From Pleurotus djamor (taxonomy: Eukaryota > Basidiomycota > Agaricomycetes > Agaricales > Pleurotaceae), in NCBI GenBank assembly GCA_029747585.1, contig JAPEVF010001139.1, positions 1-13,384 on the forward strand: a DNA stretch of 13,384 nucleotides, given 5' to 3'. Shown in pieces: positions 1 to 7,856 of the stretch (the first letter of the stretch is position 1; every line of letters starts with the position of its first letter). A program made the translations under genes and the position numbers. The notes under the pieces were generated by a model. The model saw only the letters and a list, made by a program, of their open reading frames with translations, was not told the origin of the DNA and ran no database searches.

Positions 1-989
1 GGTCTTTCCAAACTGGAGGATGCTGTCGCGGCTCTGGAGAAATCGGGTGATTCACGTGTTGGAGAAGCGAAGAAAGTCCTCGAGAAGTGGGGAAGAGTAG
101 AGCTCGTTGATGCCTCCTTCAAAGGTTCGTGCGATATGATGTCAAAGTCTGTCTGCCTGCTGATAAGTTTTGCCTCAGTTATTGGCGAGCGCATCGTGAC
201 ACCAGGCTCCATTGTCTTCCTCGTTGTCAAGCTACGGGTAACACCACCAGGATCATCCCCAATCGAAGAGAAAGATTTGAGTGTCGATGAGACCGTCAGA
301 TTGGTGAAGGCTAATGACGAAAAGGATGAGAAGTTCCTCTTAAGCAAGAACAACGTCGAGGAACTTCCTGGCGACGATGGTACTCAAGGTTCATGGGCGC
401 ATACTCCCCTTTGGCCTGGGGTACGTCCTGCTCTCTGTTACTCCATCCACCTCCCTCACATTGTTCTCGTCTAACAGAAACGCAAACCCTCATGGTGGGT
501 CGTCCTCGCTGATGACAAGACCAGTCGTGTGGTTGTCCCCCCGATGAAAGTCACCGATGTTCCTTATGCAACCTCAAACTCGGACCGCAACTACCGTTCC
601 TACAAGATGCAGTTCCAAGCACCTCAATCTGTCGGTCTATTCACTTGGAAGCTTTATATCATCAGCGATACCTACGTCGATGAAGAAGCTACCAGGTCCA
701 TTACCGTATGTCTTCCTCTCCCTTATTCCCTTCATCATTCGCTTACTGGGTTTTTGTCTTCCAGCTTAAAATTGATGACCTCTCCGCGCTCACTGCAGAC
801 GAGAAAGCATCTGAAGATGATATCTCTGACCCAGATGAGGATTCACTAGCAGGACAGATGGCTGCTATGCGCGGACAGAAAGTCAAAAAGATTGGGAATG
901 GCGAGGACGACGACGACGAGAGTGATGATGAGAGTGGTACGGATGATGATGAGAAGGACGATGATAGTAGTGATAGCGATAGCGATTAG
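1..989 (+). CDS. SEC63: Sec63-type ER translocation protein, C-terminal part (5' partial)
   Basis: Exons 1-124, 179-420, 478-705 and 765-989 join in frame to give 272 residues ending at TAG 987-989; the 5' end is outside the window. Introns are 54, 57 and 59 bases with GT/AG ends. The protein reads through the end of the Sec63 (Brl) homology domain: a VIGERIVTPGSIVFLVVKLR segment, then HTPLWPGKRKPSWWVVLADD, where the tryptophan-rich stretch is the family's recognisable signature. The last ~50 residues are a very acidic Asp/Glu/Ser tail. In yeast, Sec63 is the ER-membrane J-protein that recruits BiP/Kar2 to the Sec61 channel, and its acidic tail contacts Sec62; that role is known for the family and inferred here. 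The J domain and membrane helices would lie upstream of the window. The tail lies over GAC/GAT-rich, low-complexity DNA at about 900-986. Confidence 0.9.
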
Positions 990-1082
990 AGTGTGTCCTT
1001 TCCCTCCAGTCATTCATATACTTTTGTTCTTCCTCGCTGACTCTAGCGCCATTCGGCTGCATTGCTCTGACGAGAGGACCAT

Positions 1083-1174
1083 GGCGAGATGGCCGAGCGG
1101 TCTAAGGCGCTAGAATCAGGTTTCCTTTGAATCTAGTCTCTTCGGGGGCGCGAGTTCGAATCTCGCTCTCGTCA
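1083..1174 (+). tRNA. tRNA-Leu (anticodon CAG) with 10-base intron
   Basis: A complete type II tRNA cloverleaf is visible. The acceptor stem GGCGAGA pairs with TCTCGTC (one G-T wobble) before discriminator A1174. The D arm is GCCGAGCGGTCTAAGGC. The anticodon stem CTAGA (1110-1114) pairs with TCTAG (1132-1136). The variable arm has a short CTC/GGG stem, as expected for Leu, and the T arm is GCGAG-TTCGAAT-CTCGC. The anticodon-stem loop is 17 bases. Removing 1121-1130, directly after position 37, leaves the 7-base loop ATCAGGA with anticodon CAG (1117-1119), which reads CUG. AGG (1118-1120) can pair with CCT (1124-1126) in the intron. Mature length is 82 bases before CCA addition. Confidence 0.95.
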
Positions 1175-1514
1175 CGTAGGGTGCCACTGAGCACTTTTTN
1201 GGTTGTGTTTGGGCCCTTGGAATTCATCCAATTCATCGCGATGACAGCCCACTGCGGTCGGGTAAAAGCAGGGATTGTAATCCGACTGAGACCGTACTTA
1301 CTTATGCTCTACTATTTGACGCTGAAAAATCAAGTTAATTGGTTGTTATTCGAAGGTCATGCATCATGCTGTTACCCCGCTTCTCGCATGTAAACGCCGT
1401 TTGAAGCTGGAAATCCAGGAAGGCGCGATACCACGGCATCACACATAATATGGGTATAGACAATGGATGAACGAATTAGGCCTCAAGGTATCGACAATTC
1501 GTGACCTAGGGTTA
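1175..1514. other. Intergenic stretch between tRNA-Leu and SDR gene A 3' end
   Basis: Apart from the Pol III terminator nothing is recognised. The 3' end of minus-strand SDR gene A points into it, so part of it should be that gene's 3' untranslated region. The short open frames here resemble nothing I know. Confidence 0.6.
1195..1199 (+). terminator. RNA polymerase III T-run terminator
   Basis: Five T residues 20 bases after the tRNA 3' end match a Pol III terminator. The next base (1200) is an N, so the true T-run may be longer. Confidence 0.65.
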
Positions 1515-2875
1515 TTATATATCAACAACTTGATCTTCTAGCCAATCCCAAAGCTTTTTCCCTATAGCTGGATCGGTCGCAGGTATGTGTGTTTTACCAA
1601 CGCGTGCCCAGGGCCCGAGGAACTAGAGATTGATTAATTTAAATGGATTATGTCCATCAACGGATCGCTCACTTTTCCCTGGATTGCCTTGGGGTTCGCA
1701 GTCGTTGCACCCCATAGCTGTGTCAGTGCACCCATGGGTAACGGAGAGAGCAACCAATCCTGGGGTTGTGAGGGTCAGTTGTAACCGCGAATTGAACGGT
1801 TCGCAGGTACGTACGATGAAGAAATGTTGCAGAGGAGACATCATTCGCTGGAGGTCTGTCTTGATATTTCCTGACGGACAGTGAGTCGAAAGGTGGCGAA
1901 GCGGGACGAGTAGAGTGACATACCGGGGTTCAGACCAGCTGAAACAATTCCCTGATCACCATAACGCCGGGCCAATTCGGTTGAGAAGACCAGATTTCCC
2001 TACTATAATGTTTGACTACGGTGCCGAGTGAAGAAAATTAAGAACTCACGAATTTGCTTTGGACATACATGTTCTGATTGCCCTTCTTCAAACGAGCAGG
2101 TCCATCCTTGAACGTATCGTAATTGAGGTCCGATGCGAATATGGCCGCGCCAGAGGAGGTGGTCATGACACGCGCAGGCCTCTCACTGTCCTTCGCCGTT
2201 GATAGCAGGACGGGGAGCAGCAGTTTGGTAAGATAGAAATGGCCAAGGACATTTGTGCCGAACGTGAGGTCGTATCCGTCTGCCGTCAACAGCTCTATTG
2301 GGGGAATCATGACACCACTGTGGTTGATGTAAGGAAGTTGGTGCCACCATGACGAAGAAATTACTCACCCGTTGTTGAATAGCATATCTAGTCGCTTTTC
2401 TCGGCTAAGATACGCGTAACTATGAGTATTTGGGCATGTTCTAAGATAAATCATACGAACTTGAGAAATTCCGAGGCAGCCTTTTTTACGGACTTGAGGT
2501 CGGCGAGATCAAGCTGAATGAAACGTGCCTCCTTTCCCGTAATTGCCATGAGATCGCGGATGGCCTCAGCCGACTTTTCAGCATTTCGGGCGGCAATGTA
2601 CACCGTCGCATTATGGGCAAGAAGAGCCTGTCAAAATCCGCTCAATCAAAGGTCCAAAGGTGGCACGGTCGAACCAACCTTCGCGGTTTCCTTCCCAATT
2701 CCTGTGTTCGCCCCTGTTACTAGCGCGACCTGATGCAAACATTGTTTAGGAAAACGAGTATTGACCTCATAGTAATTGAACGACACACCTGTCCCGTTAA
2801 GTCTGGGATGTCATCAACGGAAAATTGGGATTTCGCAGGGAAGAAGTCCTGGACGGTGGATATTAGAGCCCCCAT
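1515..2875 (-). CDS. Short-chain dehydrogenase/reductase, copy A (RDH/WWOX-like classical SDR)
   Basis: Nine exons, in transcript order: 2875-2789, 2729-2679, 2627-2461, 2404-2369, 2317-2050, 1999-1924, 1870-1815, 1759-1673, 1622-1515, giving 311 residues and TAA at 1517-1515. Visible motifs are TGANTGIG (residues 34-41, Rossmann cofactor loop), Arg after beta-2 in YIAAR (favours NADP(H) in this family), [14 protein letters not shown] with the active-site-region Asn, TTSS with the likely catalytic Ser169, and YVQSK (Tyr198, Lys202). No signal peptide or membrane helix is seen, so it is probably cytosolic. It is the most divergent copy: the exon 3/4 junction reads FLNREKRLDM where B, C and D have FLSKETx[10 protein letters not shown] replaces [12 protein letters not shown] replaces WGGT. 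The start fits copy B, which also has a 29-codon first exon. Intron 5 ends in a tandem TAGTAG acceptor; only the second keeps the frame. Substrate unknown. Confidence 0.88.
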
Positions 2876-3316
2876 TGCGTAAGGAATGTGTGTTGTGAGG
2901 AGAGAGCTTCGAATGCCATTTATACTATCTTCCGTTTCACCGTGCCGTCCTATGATGAAACGCACATATGGCCGCTCGGTAACATTATGTCGTGATGTGA
3001 TAATCCATGTCCGGAGTGGCCAATGGAAGCAACTCGGAAGTTGGGAATTCACGGGTCTTGCCATTTATGGAAAACAGTCCGCAAGCGACGTTTGGGTTTG
3101 GTTTGGATAGTTTGAGGCCCAAAGAATCACGGGAGAAGTGAAATCAAGGAGGTACAGTACTAGAACAACGGAAAACTTAACTGTCCCACCCTGACCAAAT
3201 GTTGACCATGCGGGTTCCTTGGAGGTGACCAATTGATTCTGAGAAAGCTAGACGACGATTACCAACAGTACAACCCGTTGAAACACCTGCGATGAAGGGT
3301 ATCGTGCGTGGCGAGC
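2876..3316. other. Intergenic stretch, promoter of SDR A and 3' flank of SDR B
   Basis: 441 bases between two head-to-tail SDR genes. It holds the gene A TATA box and presumably the rest of its promoter, plus the gene B 3' untranslated region. No gene, decayed SDR copy or mobile element is seen. Confidence 0.6.
2919..2924 (-). promoter_or_regulatory. TATA box of SDR gene A
   Basis: TATAAA on the minus strand, 43 bases before the start codon of gene A. The spacing is almost the same as in gene B. Confidence 0.6.
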
Positions 3317-4703
3317 CTAGACATTCGCAACTTGACTCTCAAACCACTCCCAAAGGTTTCTTCCGAGTTCGGGCTGGTCAGCAGTCGGATGCATTTTCCC
3401 AACACGCGCCCAAGGAATAAGATACTGGCAAAGACACCTTTGTTAACTCTATGTTGTCGAGAGCGGAGAAAATTAATTACCTTCCCGTTGATATCTGCAG
3501 GATGAGCAGTAGTACCGCCCCAAAGCTGCGTGAGCGCACCCATGGGTGTGGGATGCGCCATCCGATCCTAGAATCTGCTTTGAGTGGATGTATCAACACA
3601 TTTGAGGCATACGTACGAAGACAGCATGTACTGCGCGGTTCATGGTTCTCTGGAGATCAGTCTTGATGAAGCCTGGCTCATAGATGAGAATGCTGAGACA
3701 AGCCACCGGGGCTTTGCTTACCGGGGTTTATTCCAGCAGAAACAATACCCTTGTCTCCGTAACGACGCGTCAATTCGATGGCAAACACCAGGTTCGCCTA
3801 TTTGACGTCGATTCTCAGTAATGAGAGATTTTGAAGGACCAGCTACTCACCAATTTGCTTTGGCTGTACATGAACTCGTTCCCCTTCTTGAGACGGAGGG
3901 GGCCATCTTTGAAGGTTTCATACTCAAAGCTGATCGCGCCTTGGCAGGCTTCGGAGGAGGTAGTCATGACACGAGAGGGGATACCAGTTTGTTTCGCGGT
4001 AGATATGAGGATAGGAAGGAGTAGCTTCGTGAAGTAGAAGTGGCCGAGCGCGTTGGTTCCGACTTGTAGATCGTACCCGTCCGCAGTAAGTTGCTCGATC
4101 GCAGGGTGCATTACACCACTAATGAAACAGAAAAGAATAAGCACAAACATCTCAGAAACTGATTCGCTACTCACCCATTGTTGAACAACATGTGCAATTC
4201 TGTTTCTTTGCTGAGAGACAATACATTTTGAGTGCAATTTTCCAGTATTGACGTGAACAAGTCACCTTAGAAATTCCTCTACAGCCCGTTTAATCGCTTT
4301 CAAGTTCGCCAGATCGAGTCGGAGGAAGTGAGCTTCTTTTCCAGTCTCCACTTTTAGGTCGCGAATGGCAGCCGCAGACTTTTCTGCACTCCGAGCAGCA
4401 ATGTATACCTTCGCGCCATGAGCGAGGAGGGCCTGCAGCATGAAAATCAGTATCGCTACATTCAGAGAGTCACGAGAAAGACAGATTTGACCTTCGCCGT
4501 TTCTTTACCGATTCCAGTATTCGCGCCAGTGACGATTGCTACCTAAAAGAGTTCACTTCACGGTCACTCATTGTCCGAAATCCAAGGACAAATCCGAAGT
4601 GAAGTAGGCAACGAACCTTTCCACGAAGATCGGGGATGTCATCGACCGAAAAGTCGGATTTGGGTGGAAACGCGGTTTGAACGCCAGTGCAAAGATTGGG
4701 CAT
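3317..4703 (-). CDS. Short-chain dehydrogenase/reductase, copy B (RDH/WWOX-like classical SDR)
   Basis: Nine exons: 4703-4617, 4542-4492, 4432-4266, 4210-4175, 4118-3851, 3797-3722, 3672-3617, 3567-3481, 3424-3317, giving 311 residues and TAG at 3319-3317. All introns are GT...AG, 49-74 bases. Motifs are [35 protein letters not shown] and YSQSK (Tyr198, Lys202), followed by [13 protein letters not shown] and a C-terminal PWARVGKMH...WEWFESQ block. The classical SDR fold and an active Ser-Tyr-Lys centre follow from these. Residues [20 protein letters not shown] and the next ~15 are identical to copy C although most codons differ. Start chosen at 4703 because exon 1 then matches copy A in length and leads into [18 protein letters not shown], which aligns with copy C. 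The enzyme should reduce or oxidise a carbonyl/alcohol pair with NADP(H); the substrate cannot be inferred. Confidence 0.92.
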
Positions 4704-4747
4704 TTTCAGGTGAGTTAAGTGGCAAGACCGCGACCACTCGCCTTGAG

Positions 4748-4754
4748 TTATATA
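4748..4754 (-). promoter_or_regulatory. TATA box of SDR gene B
   Basis: TATATAA on the minus strand, 44 bases before the start codon of gene B. Confidence 0.55.
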
Positions 4755-5001
4755 CAATGACTACGCATCGCCATGACATAATGACATGTGGAGGAGATGT
4801 TGGAAGAGAAGCTAGAAGACAAGTCCGTCTCGGATGGACCCTGTCGGTCATTGTGGCGGTGCATGCGCCGAAGTGGATTCAAGCTCAGCGAGCACCGATC
4901 AGGAGAACGAAATTGGATGGAAATTGAAACAAGCTACGAGGACATTACATAAATAAATGGTGTAAGTAGTTAAGTATAAAGATTGTATGTACGTTTGGTA
5001 T

Positions 5002-5029
5002 CTAGGTAAGTATCTCTAGGTAAGTATCT
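5002..5029. repeat. Perfect 14-base tandem repeat, two copies
   Basis: CTAGGTAAGTATCT occurs twice with no gap (5002-5015, 5016-5029), 25 bases beyond the gene C stop codon, in its likely 3' untranslated region. A partial GTATCT precedes it. Confidence 0.9.
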
Positions 5030-5053
5030 AGCGGAAGAAATACCCTACAGCCT

Positions 5054-6425
5054 CTAGACGTTTACCACCTGCTGTTCGAACCAGTCCCAAAGTTTGCGGC
5101 CGAGTATGGGTTGCTCAGCGGTTGGATGCATCCTTCCAACGCGAGCCCAGGGTACAAGGTACTACGCAGGATAGAAGATTTAGGCTGGATTCCTCCAGTA
5201 GGCGCTGTGGGAACACGAACCTTTCCCTTGATTTCATCTCCATTCGCCAATGTGCCGCCCCAGAGCTGGGTTAAGGCCCCTTGAGGTGTGTCGTACGAGA
5301 GTTTATCCTAAATCCATCTTGTAAGTATTTATCATTACTGCGCACTGTTGCACGTACAAAGATAGCATGCATCGTCTTGCTCATCGTCCTTTGTAGGTCA
5401 GACTTGACGAGTCCTGGACGGTATGATCAGCACACGAACTCCCGAGATCGAGACCAGAAAAGGCTACCTGGATTTATACCAGCAGAAATGATGCCTTGGC
5501 TTTCATACCGACGATGAAGCTCAATGGCAAACACAAGATTGGCCTATCCATGATGTTAGAATATATATGGACTTCAAGGCAGTGCAAACGCCCTCACAAG
5601 TTTACTTTGGCCATACATGTAATTGTTGCCCTTCTTCCGACGAAGTGGGCCATCTTTGAATGTATCGAAATCAAAGCTGTTGGTACTTGTGATCGCGACG
5701 GAGGATGTGGTCATGACGCGCGACGGAACGCCTGTCTGCTTTGCGGTGGATATGAGGATTGGCAGAAGGAGCTTGGTAAAGTAAAAGTGGCCGAGCGCGT
5801 TCGTCCCGACTTGAAGGTCGTATCCATCGGCGGTGGTTTGCTCGATGGGAGGATTCATGACGCCACTTGATGGGCATGAGTCCAAAACATGGAATCAGGA
5901 ACATGGTTGTCATACTCACCCATTATTGAACAAGACATGCAGTTGCGTCTCTTTGCTATAATACGCATCAAGTCATAGAAGGTTAGAGTAATGAATGCGG
6001 ACATGAACCGTTCACATACCTCATGAACTCCTCCACGGCTCTCTTGATCGCCTTCAGGTTCGCAAGATCGACTTGAAGAAAGTACGCCTCTCTTCCGGTG
6101 AGAGCCTTGAGATCGCGTATAGCCGCCGCCGACTTGTCTGCACTTCGCGCAGCGATATAGACCGTGGCACCATGCGAAAGCAATGCCTTGGTACGAAAGT
6201 GAACAATGTCAGACTAGCGAAGACCGAAGGTCAAGTCTGTCTTTACCTTCGCAGTTTCTTTCCCTATTCCAGTGTTTGCACCGGTCACGATTATAACCTA
6301 AAAGTGGATACCTCGGTCAGTGACGCCATCATTCAAGGGCTCCGCGGAACACTCACCTTCCCCGTCAGATCGGGTATCTGGTCAACGGAGAATTTGGACT
6401 TGGGTGGGAACGCCGTTTGCATCAT
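5054..6425 (-). CDS. Short-chain dehydrogenase/reductase, copy C (RDH/WWOX-like classical SDR)
   Basis: Nine exons: 6425-6357, 6297-6247, 6186-6020, 5955-5920, 5865-5598, 5543-5468, 5413-5358, 5307-5221, 5161-5054, giving 305 residues and TAG at 5056-5054. The protein begins [20 protein letters not shown]; the second Met codon directly follows, so the start is uncertain by one residue. Motifs are TGANTGIG (residues 28-35), YIAAR (Arg54), [14 protein letters not shown] (Asn130), TTSS (Ser163) and YGQSK (Tyr192, Lys196), then [13 protein letters not shown] and PWARVGRMH near the C terminus. All catalytic positions are present, so it should be active. Donors GTAGCC (intron 6) and GTGAGG (intron 5) are weaker than usual, but exon lengths equal to copies A, B and D support them. 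Exon 1 length and the DQIPDL sequence group it with copy D. Substrate unknown. Confidence 0.92.
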
Positions 6426-6489
6426 CTTGCTTGACCTATTTGGGGCGTTCTTCAGGGCTTGGAGCTAGGCAGGTGGTATGGATAGGTGT

Positions 6490-6514
6490 CTGAGCTTTCC
6501 AAAGCTTTGCTCAG
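6490..6514. repeat. Nested palindrome in the probable 5' leader of SDR gene C
   Basis: CTGAGC (6490-6495) and GCTCAG (6509-6514) are inverted arms around the 8-base palindrome AAAGCTTT (6501-6508). It lies between the gene C TATA box and start codon, so it could fold in the mRNA leader. Confidence 0.55.
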
Positions 6515-6556
6515 GATGATTTCGGGAGACTTAGGATGGTGAAAACGACAAATTTT

Positions 6557-6582
6557 GAGGTCGTCTTTTATATCGCGACCTC
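6557..6582. promoter_or_regulatory. Inverted repeat enclosing the gene C TATA box
   Basis: GAGGTCG (6557-6563) and CGACCTC (6576-6582) are perfect 7-base inverted arms with a 12-base spacer that contains the TATA box. It could bind a dimeric regulator; the arms alone are short enough to arise by chance. Confidence 0.4.
6566..6572 (-). promoter_or_regulatory. TATA box of SDR gene C
   Basis: TATAAAA on the minus strand, 140 bases before the gene C start. This is about three times farther than in genes A and B, implying a longer 5' leader. Confidence 0.5.
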
Positions 6583-6770
6583 TCGCATAATGCATGAGAC
6601 TGCCGGGCGGACGCGCATTTTTTGCTGGCATTGACGCGAGCTGCGGCGAAGCCAAAAAAGCTACCTTGTACGCCTTGAAGGGATGTCCGAGTCGGAGGGA
6701 CCCTGAAGTCCTGATGGCAGGAGGTGTCGATGAGGGGCTAGGAGTGATTGAACCAAGTGAGGGCAAAATG

Positions 6771-6789
6771 TTATGCATTATGCATTATG
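6771..6789. repeat. TTATGCA tandem repeat, 2.7 copies
   Basis: TTATGCA at 6771-6777 and 6778-6784, then TTATG to 6789. AT-rich short repeat in the gene-free stretch; no function seen. Confidence 0.8.
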
Positions 6790-7034
6790 GCTCGCTCTTC
6801 AGCAATAACGATGATTGTACCCGGAGATCAATGGAGGATTCATCACGCTCTCGAGCACCTGTATCCGCGCTGACTCCATATCAAGTCAATATCAAGTACT
6901 CCCTAACCCTAGTTGGTGTTACTAACCGTAGAATAGAGTACGCAATGATGCTTGGATTCTAGCCTCTGCACGCCTTTCTCGGACACGCAAGGTCTCGCTT
7001 CATGCTTGTCTTGAAGCATCACCTCAGTAGTCAT

Positions 7035-7048
7035 GTCAAACATTTGAC
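7035..7048. repeat. GTCAAA-CA-TTTGAC inverted repeat
   Basis: Perfect 6-base arms with a 2-base centre, in the gene-free stretch. Possible protein-binding palindrome, without direct support. Confidence 0.5.
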
Positions 7049-7059
7049 GCTGCGTACAC

Positions 7060-7089
7060 GGTCGGACCCATCTCATTGAGGTCGGACCC
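7060..7089. repeat. GGTCGGACCC direct repeat, two copies 20 bases apart
   Basis: GGTCGGACCC occurs at 7060-7069 and 7080-7089. Each copy contains the odd palindrome GGTC-G-GACC, so the pair looks like two equivalent binding sites two helical turns apart. Confidence 0.6.
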
Positions 7090-7732
7090 TGAGCCATATC
7101 ACACAGCGGTCTTCTTGATGACGTTTACTTCTTTCGGTGGGAAAGCAAGCCTTCGCTTTTCCACTTACATCTTGAGTCCTGCGAACTTGTGCTACGCAGC
7201 ACGAGGCCCCTAATACTCCTATTGCAACGCAGATCCCAGTGTCCTTCCTATCCATCAGAAGGTGATACACGCCCCCTCGATCCGAGCCCTCCATCGAGCT
7301 GCGTGCTACTGGTCGTCACAAGGAGCGCGTCCATAATTTTTCCAACCGAACTTGACCCGCCCGGACATCCGTTCTTGAACAATTCTTAGACGCACCACAT
7401 GAACGGGTTCAGCTACCTGGAGAGGGGCATCGAGTCCCGTCGAAGTTCATTTGCTGACTTGTAAGTTTCACAGTGACATCAAAGCGAATAGTTTCCAACT
7501 TCGAAAGAAACCGCAGCCTTCGACCGTTGCTCGATGGTCTCCTATCGCTGTCTGGCGGTGTAGAATGAATACACCACCTGATGCCGCCANTCACCCGTGG
7601 CGGATGCAGCATGGTGTGGAGAAGACTTCTCTTCCGCGCGATGTCGACACCCTACGTTTCAATAGGAGAGGCGATATATTCCTTTTCCGTCGATGGTGAG
7701 CCAGAGTAGTCACATCGAAGAAACAGTCGAAG

Positions 7733-7758
7733 GGTCACAAAGGCGAGGTCACCAAAGG
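7733..7758 (+). promoter_or_regulatory. Repeated GGTCAC(C)AAAGG element before the Con-6 TATA box
   Basis: GGTCACAAAGG (7733-7743) and GGTCACCAAAGG (7747-7758) are near-identical direct repeats starting 14 bases apart; the second directly abuts the TATA box. A candidate upstream activating element. Confidence 0.45.
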
Positions 7759-7766
7759 TATAAAAA
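7759..7766 (+). promoter_or_regulatory. TATA box of the Con-6 gene
   Basis: TATAAAAA, 90 bases before the Con-6 start codon. It is the strongest TATA match in the window. Confidence 0.65.
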
Positions 7767-7856
7767 CCTGCATGGATATGAGCAAATAGTCGTCAGCTTT
7801 CCGACTCCAACGTTACTGCACACTCATCTTCTTCATCACCAAATCTCTAATCAATC

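Larger units (their letters stand above)
4704..5053. other. Intergenic stretch, promoter of SDR B and 3' flank of SDR C
   Basis: 350 bases holding the gene B TATA box at one end and a 14-base perfect tandem repeat (5002-5029) near the gene C stop codon. No coding content recognised. Confidence 0.6.
6426..7856. other. Gene-free 1.4-kb stretch between SDR C and the Con-6 gene
   Basis: This divergent intergenic region is the longest gap in the window. It holds the gene C promoter, the Con-6 promoter and several short repeats (listed separately). Open frames of 60-120 codons occur on both strands, but none has a recognisable motif or SDR similarity. No terminal inverted repeats or transposase traces are seen. 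One base (7590) is undetermined. Confidence 0.55.

Noticed and set aside
6901..6911. Telomere-like CCCTAACCCTA
   Set aside because: Fewer than two units; ordinary coding genes lie on both sides, so it is not a telomere or a credible interstitial telomeric array.
6594..6962. 122-codon open frame on the plus strand
   Set aside because: No recognisable domain, no splice or promoter context, and it overlaps short repeats; kept as non-coding.
7372..7385. Heat-shock-element-like TTCTTGAACAATTC
   Set aside because: The third unit has a 3-base rather than 2-base gap, and the site is ~470 bases from Con-6; weak match only.
6733..7427. Four AGGGG/CCCCT stress-element-like sites (6733, 7207, 7273, 7423)
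   Set aside because: About three are expected by chance in 1.4 kb on two strands, so there is no enrichment.
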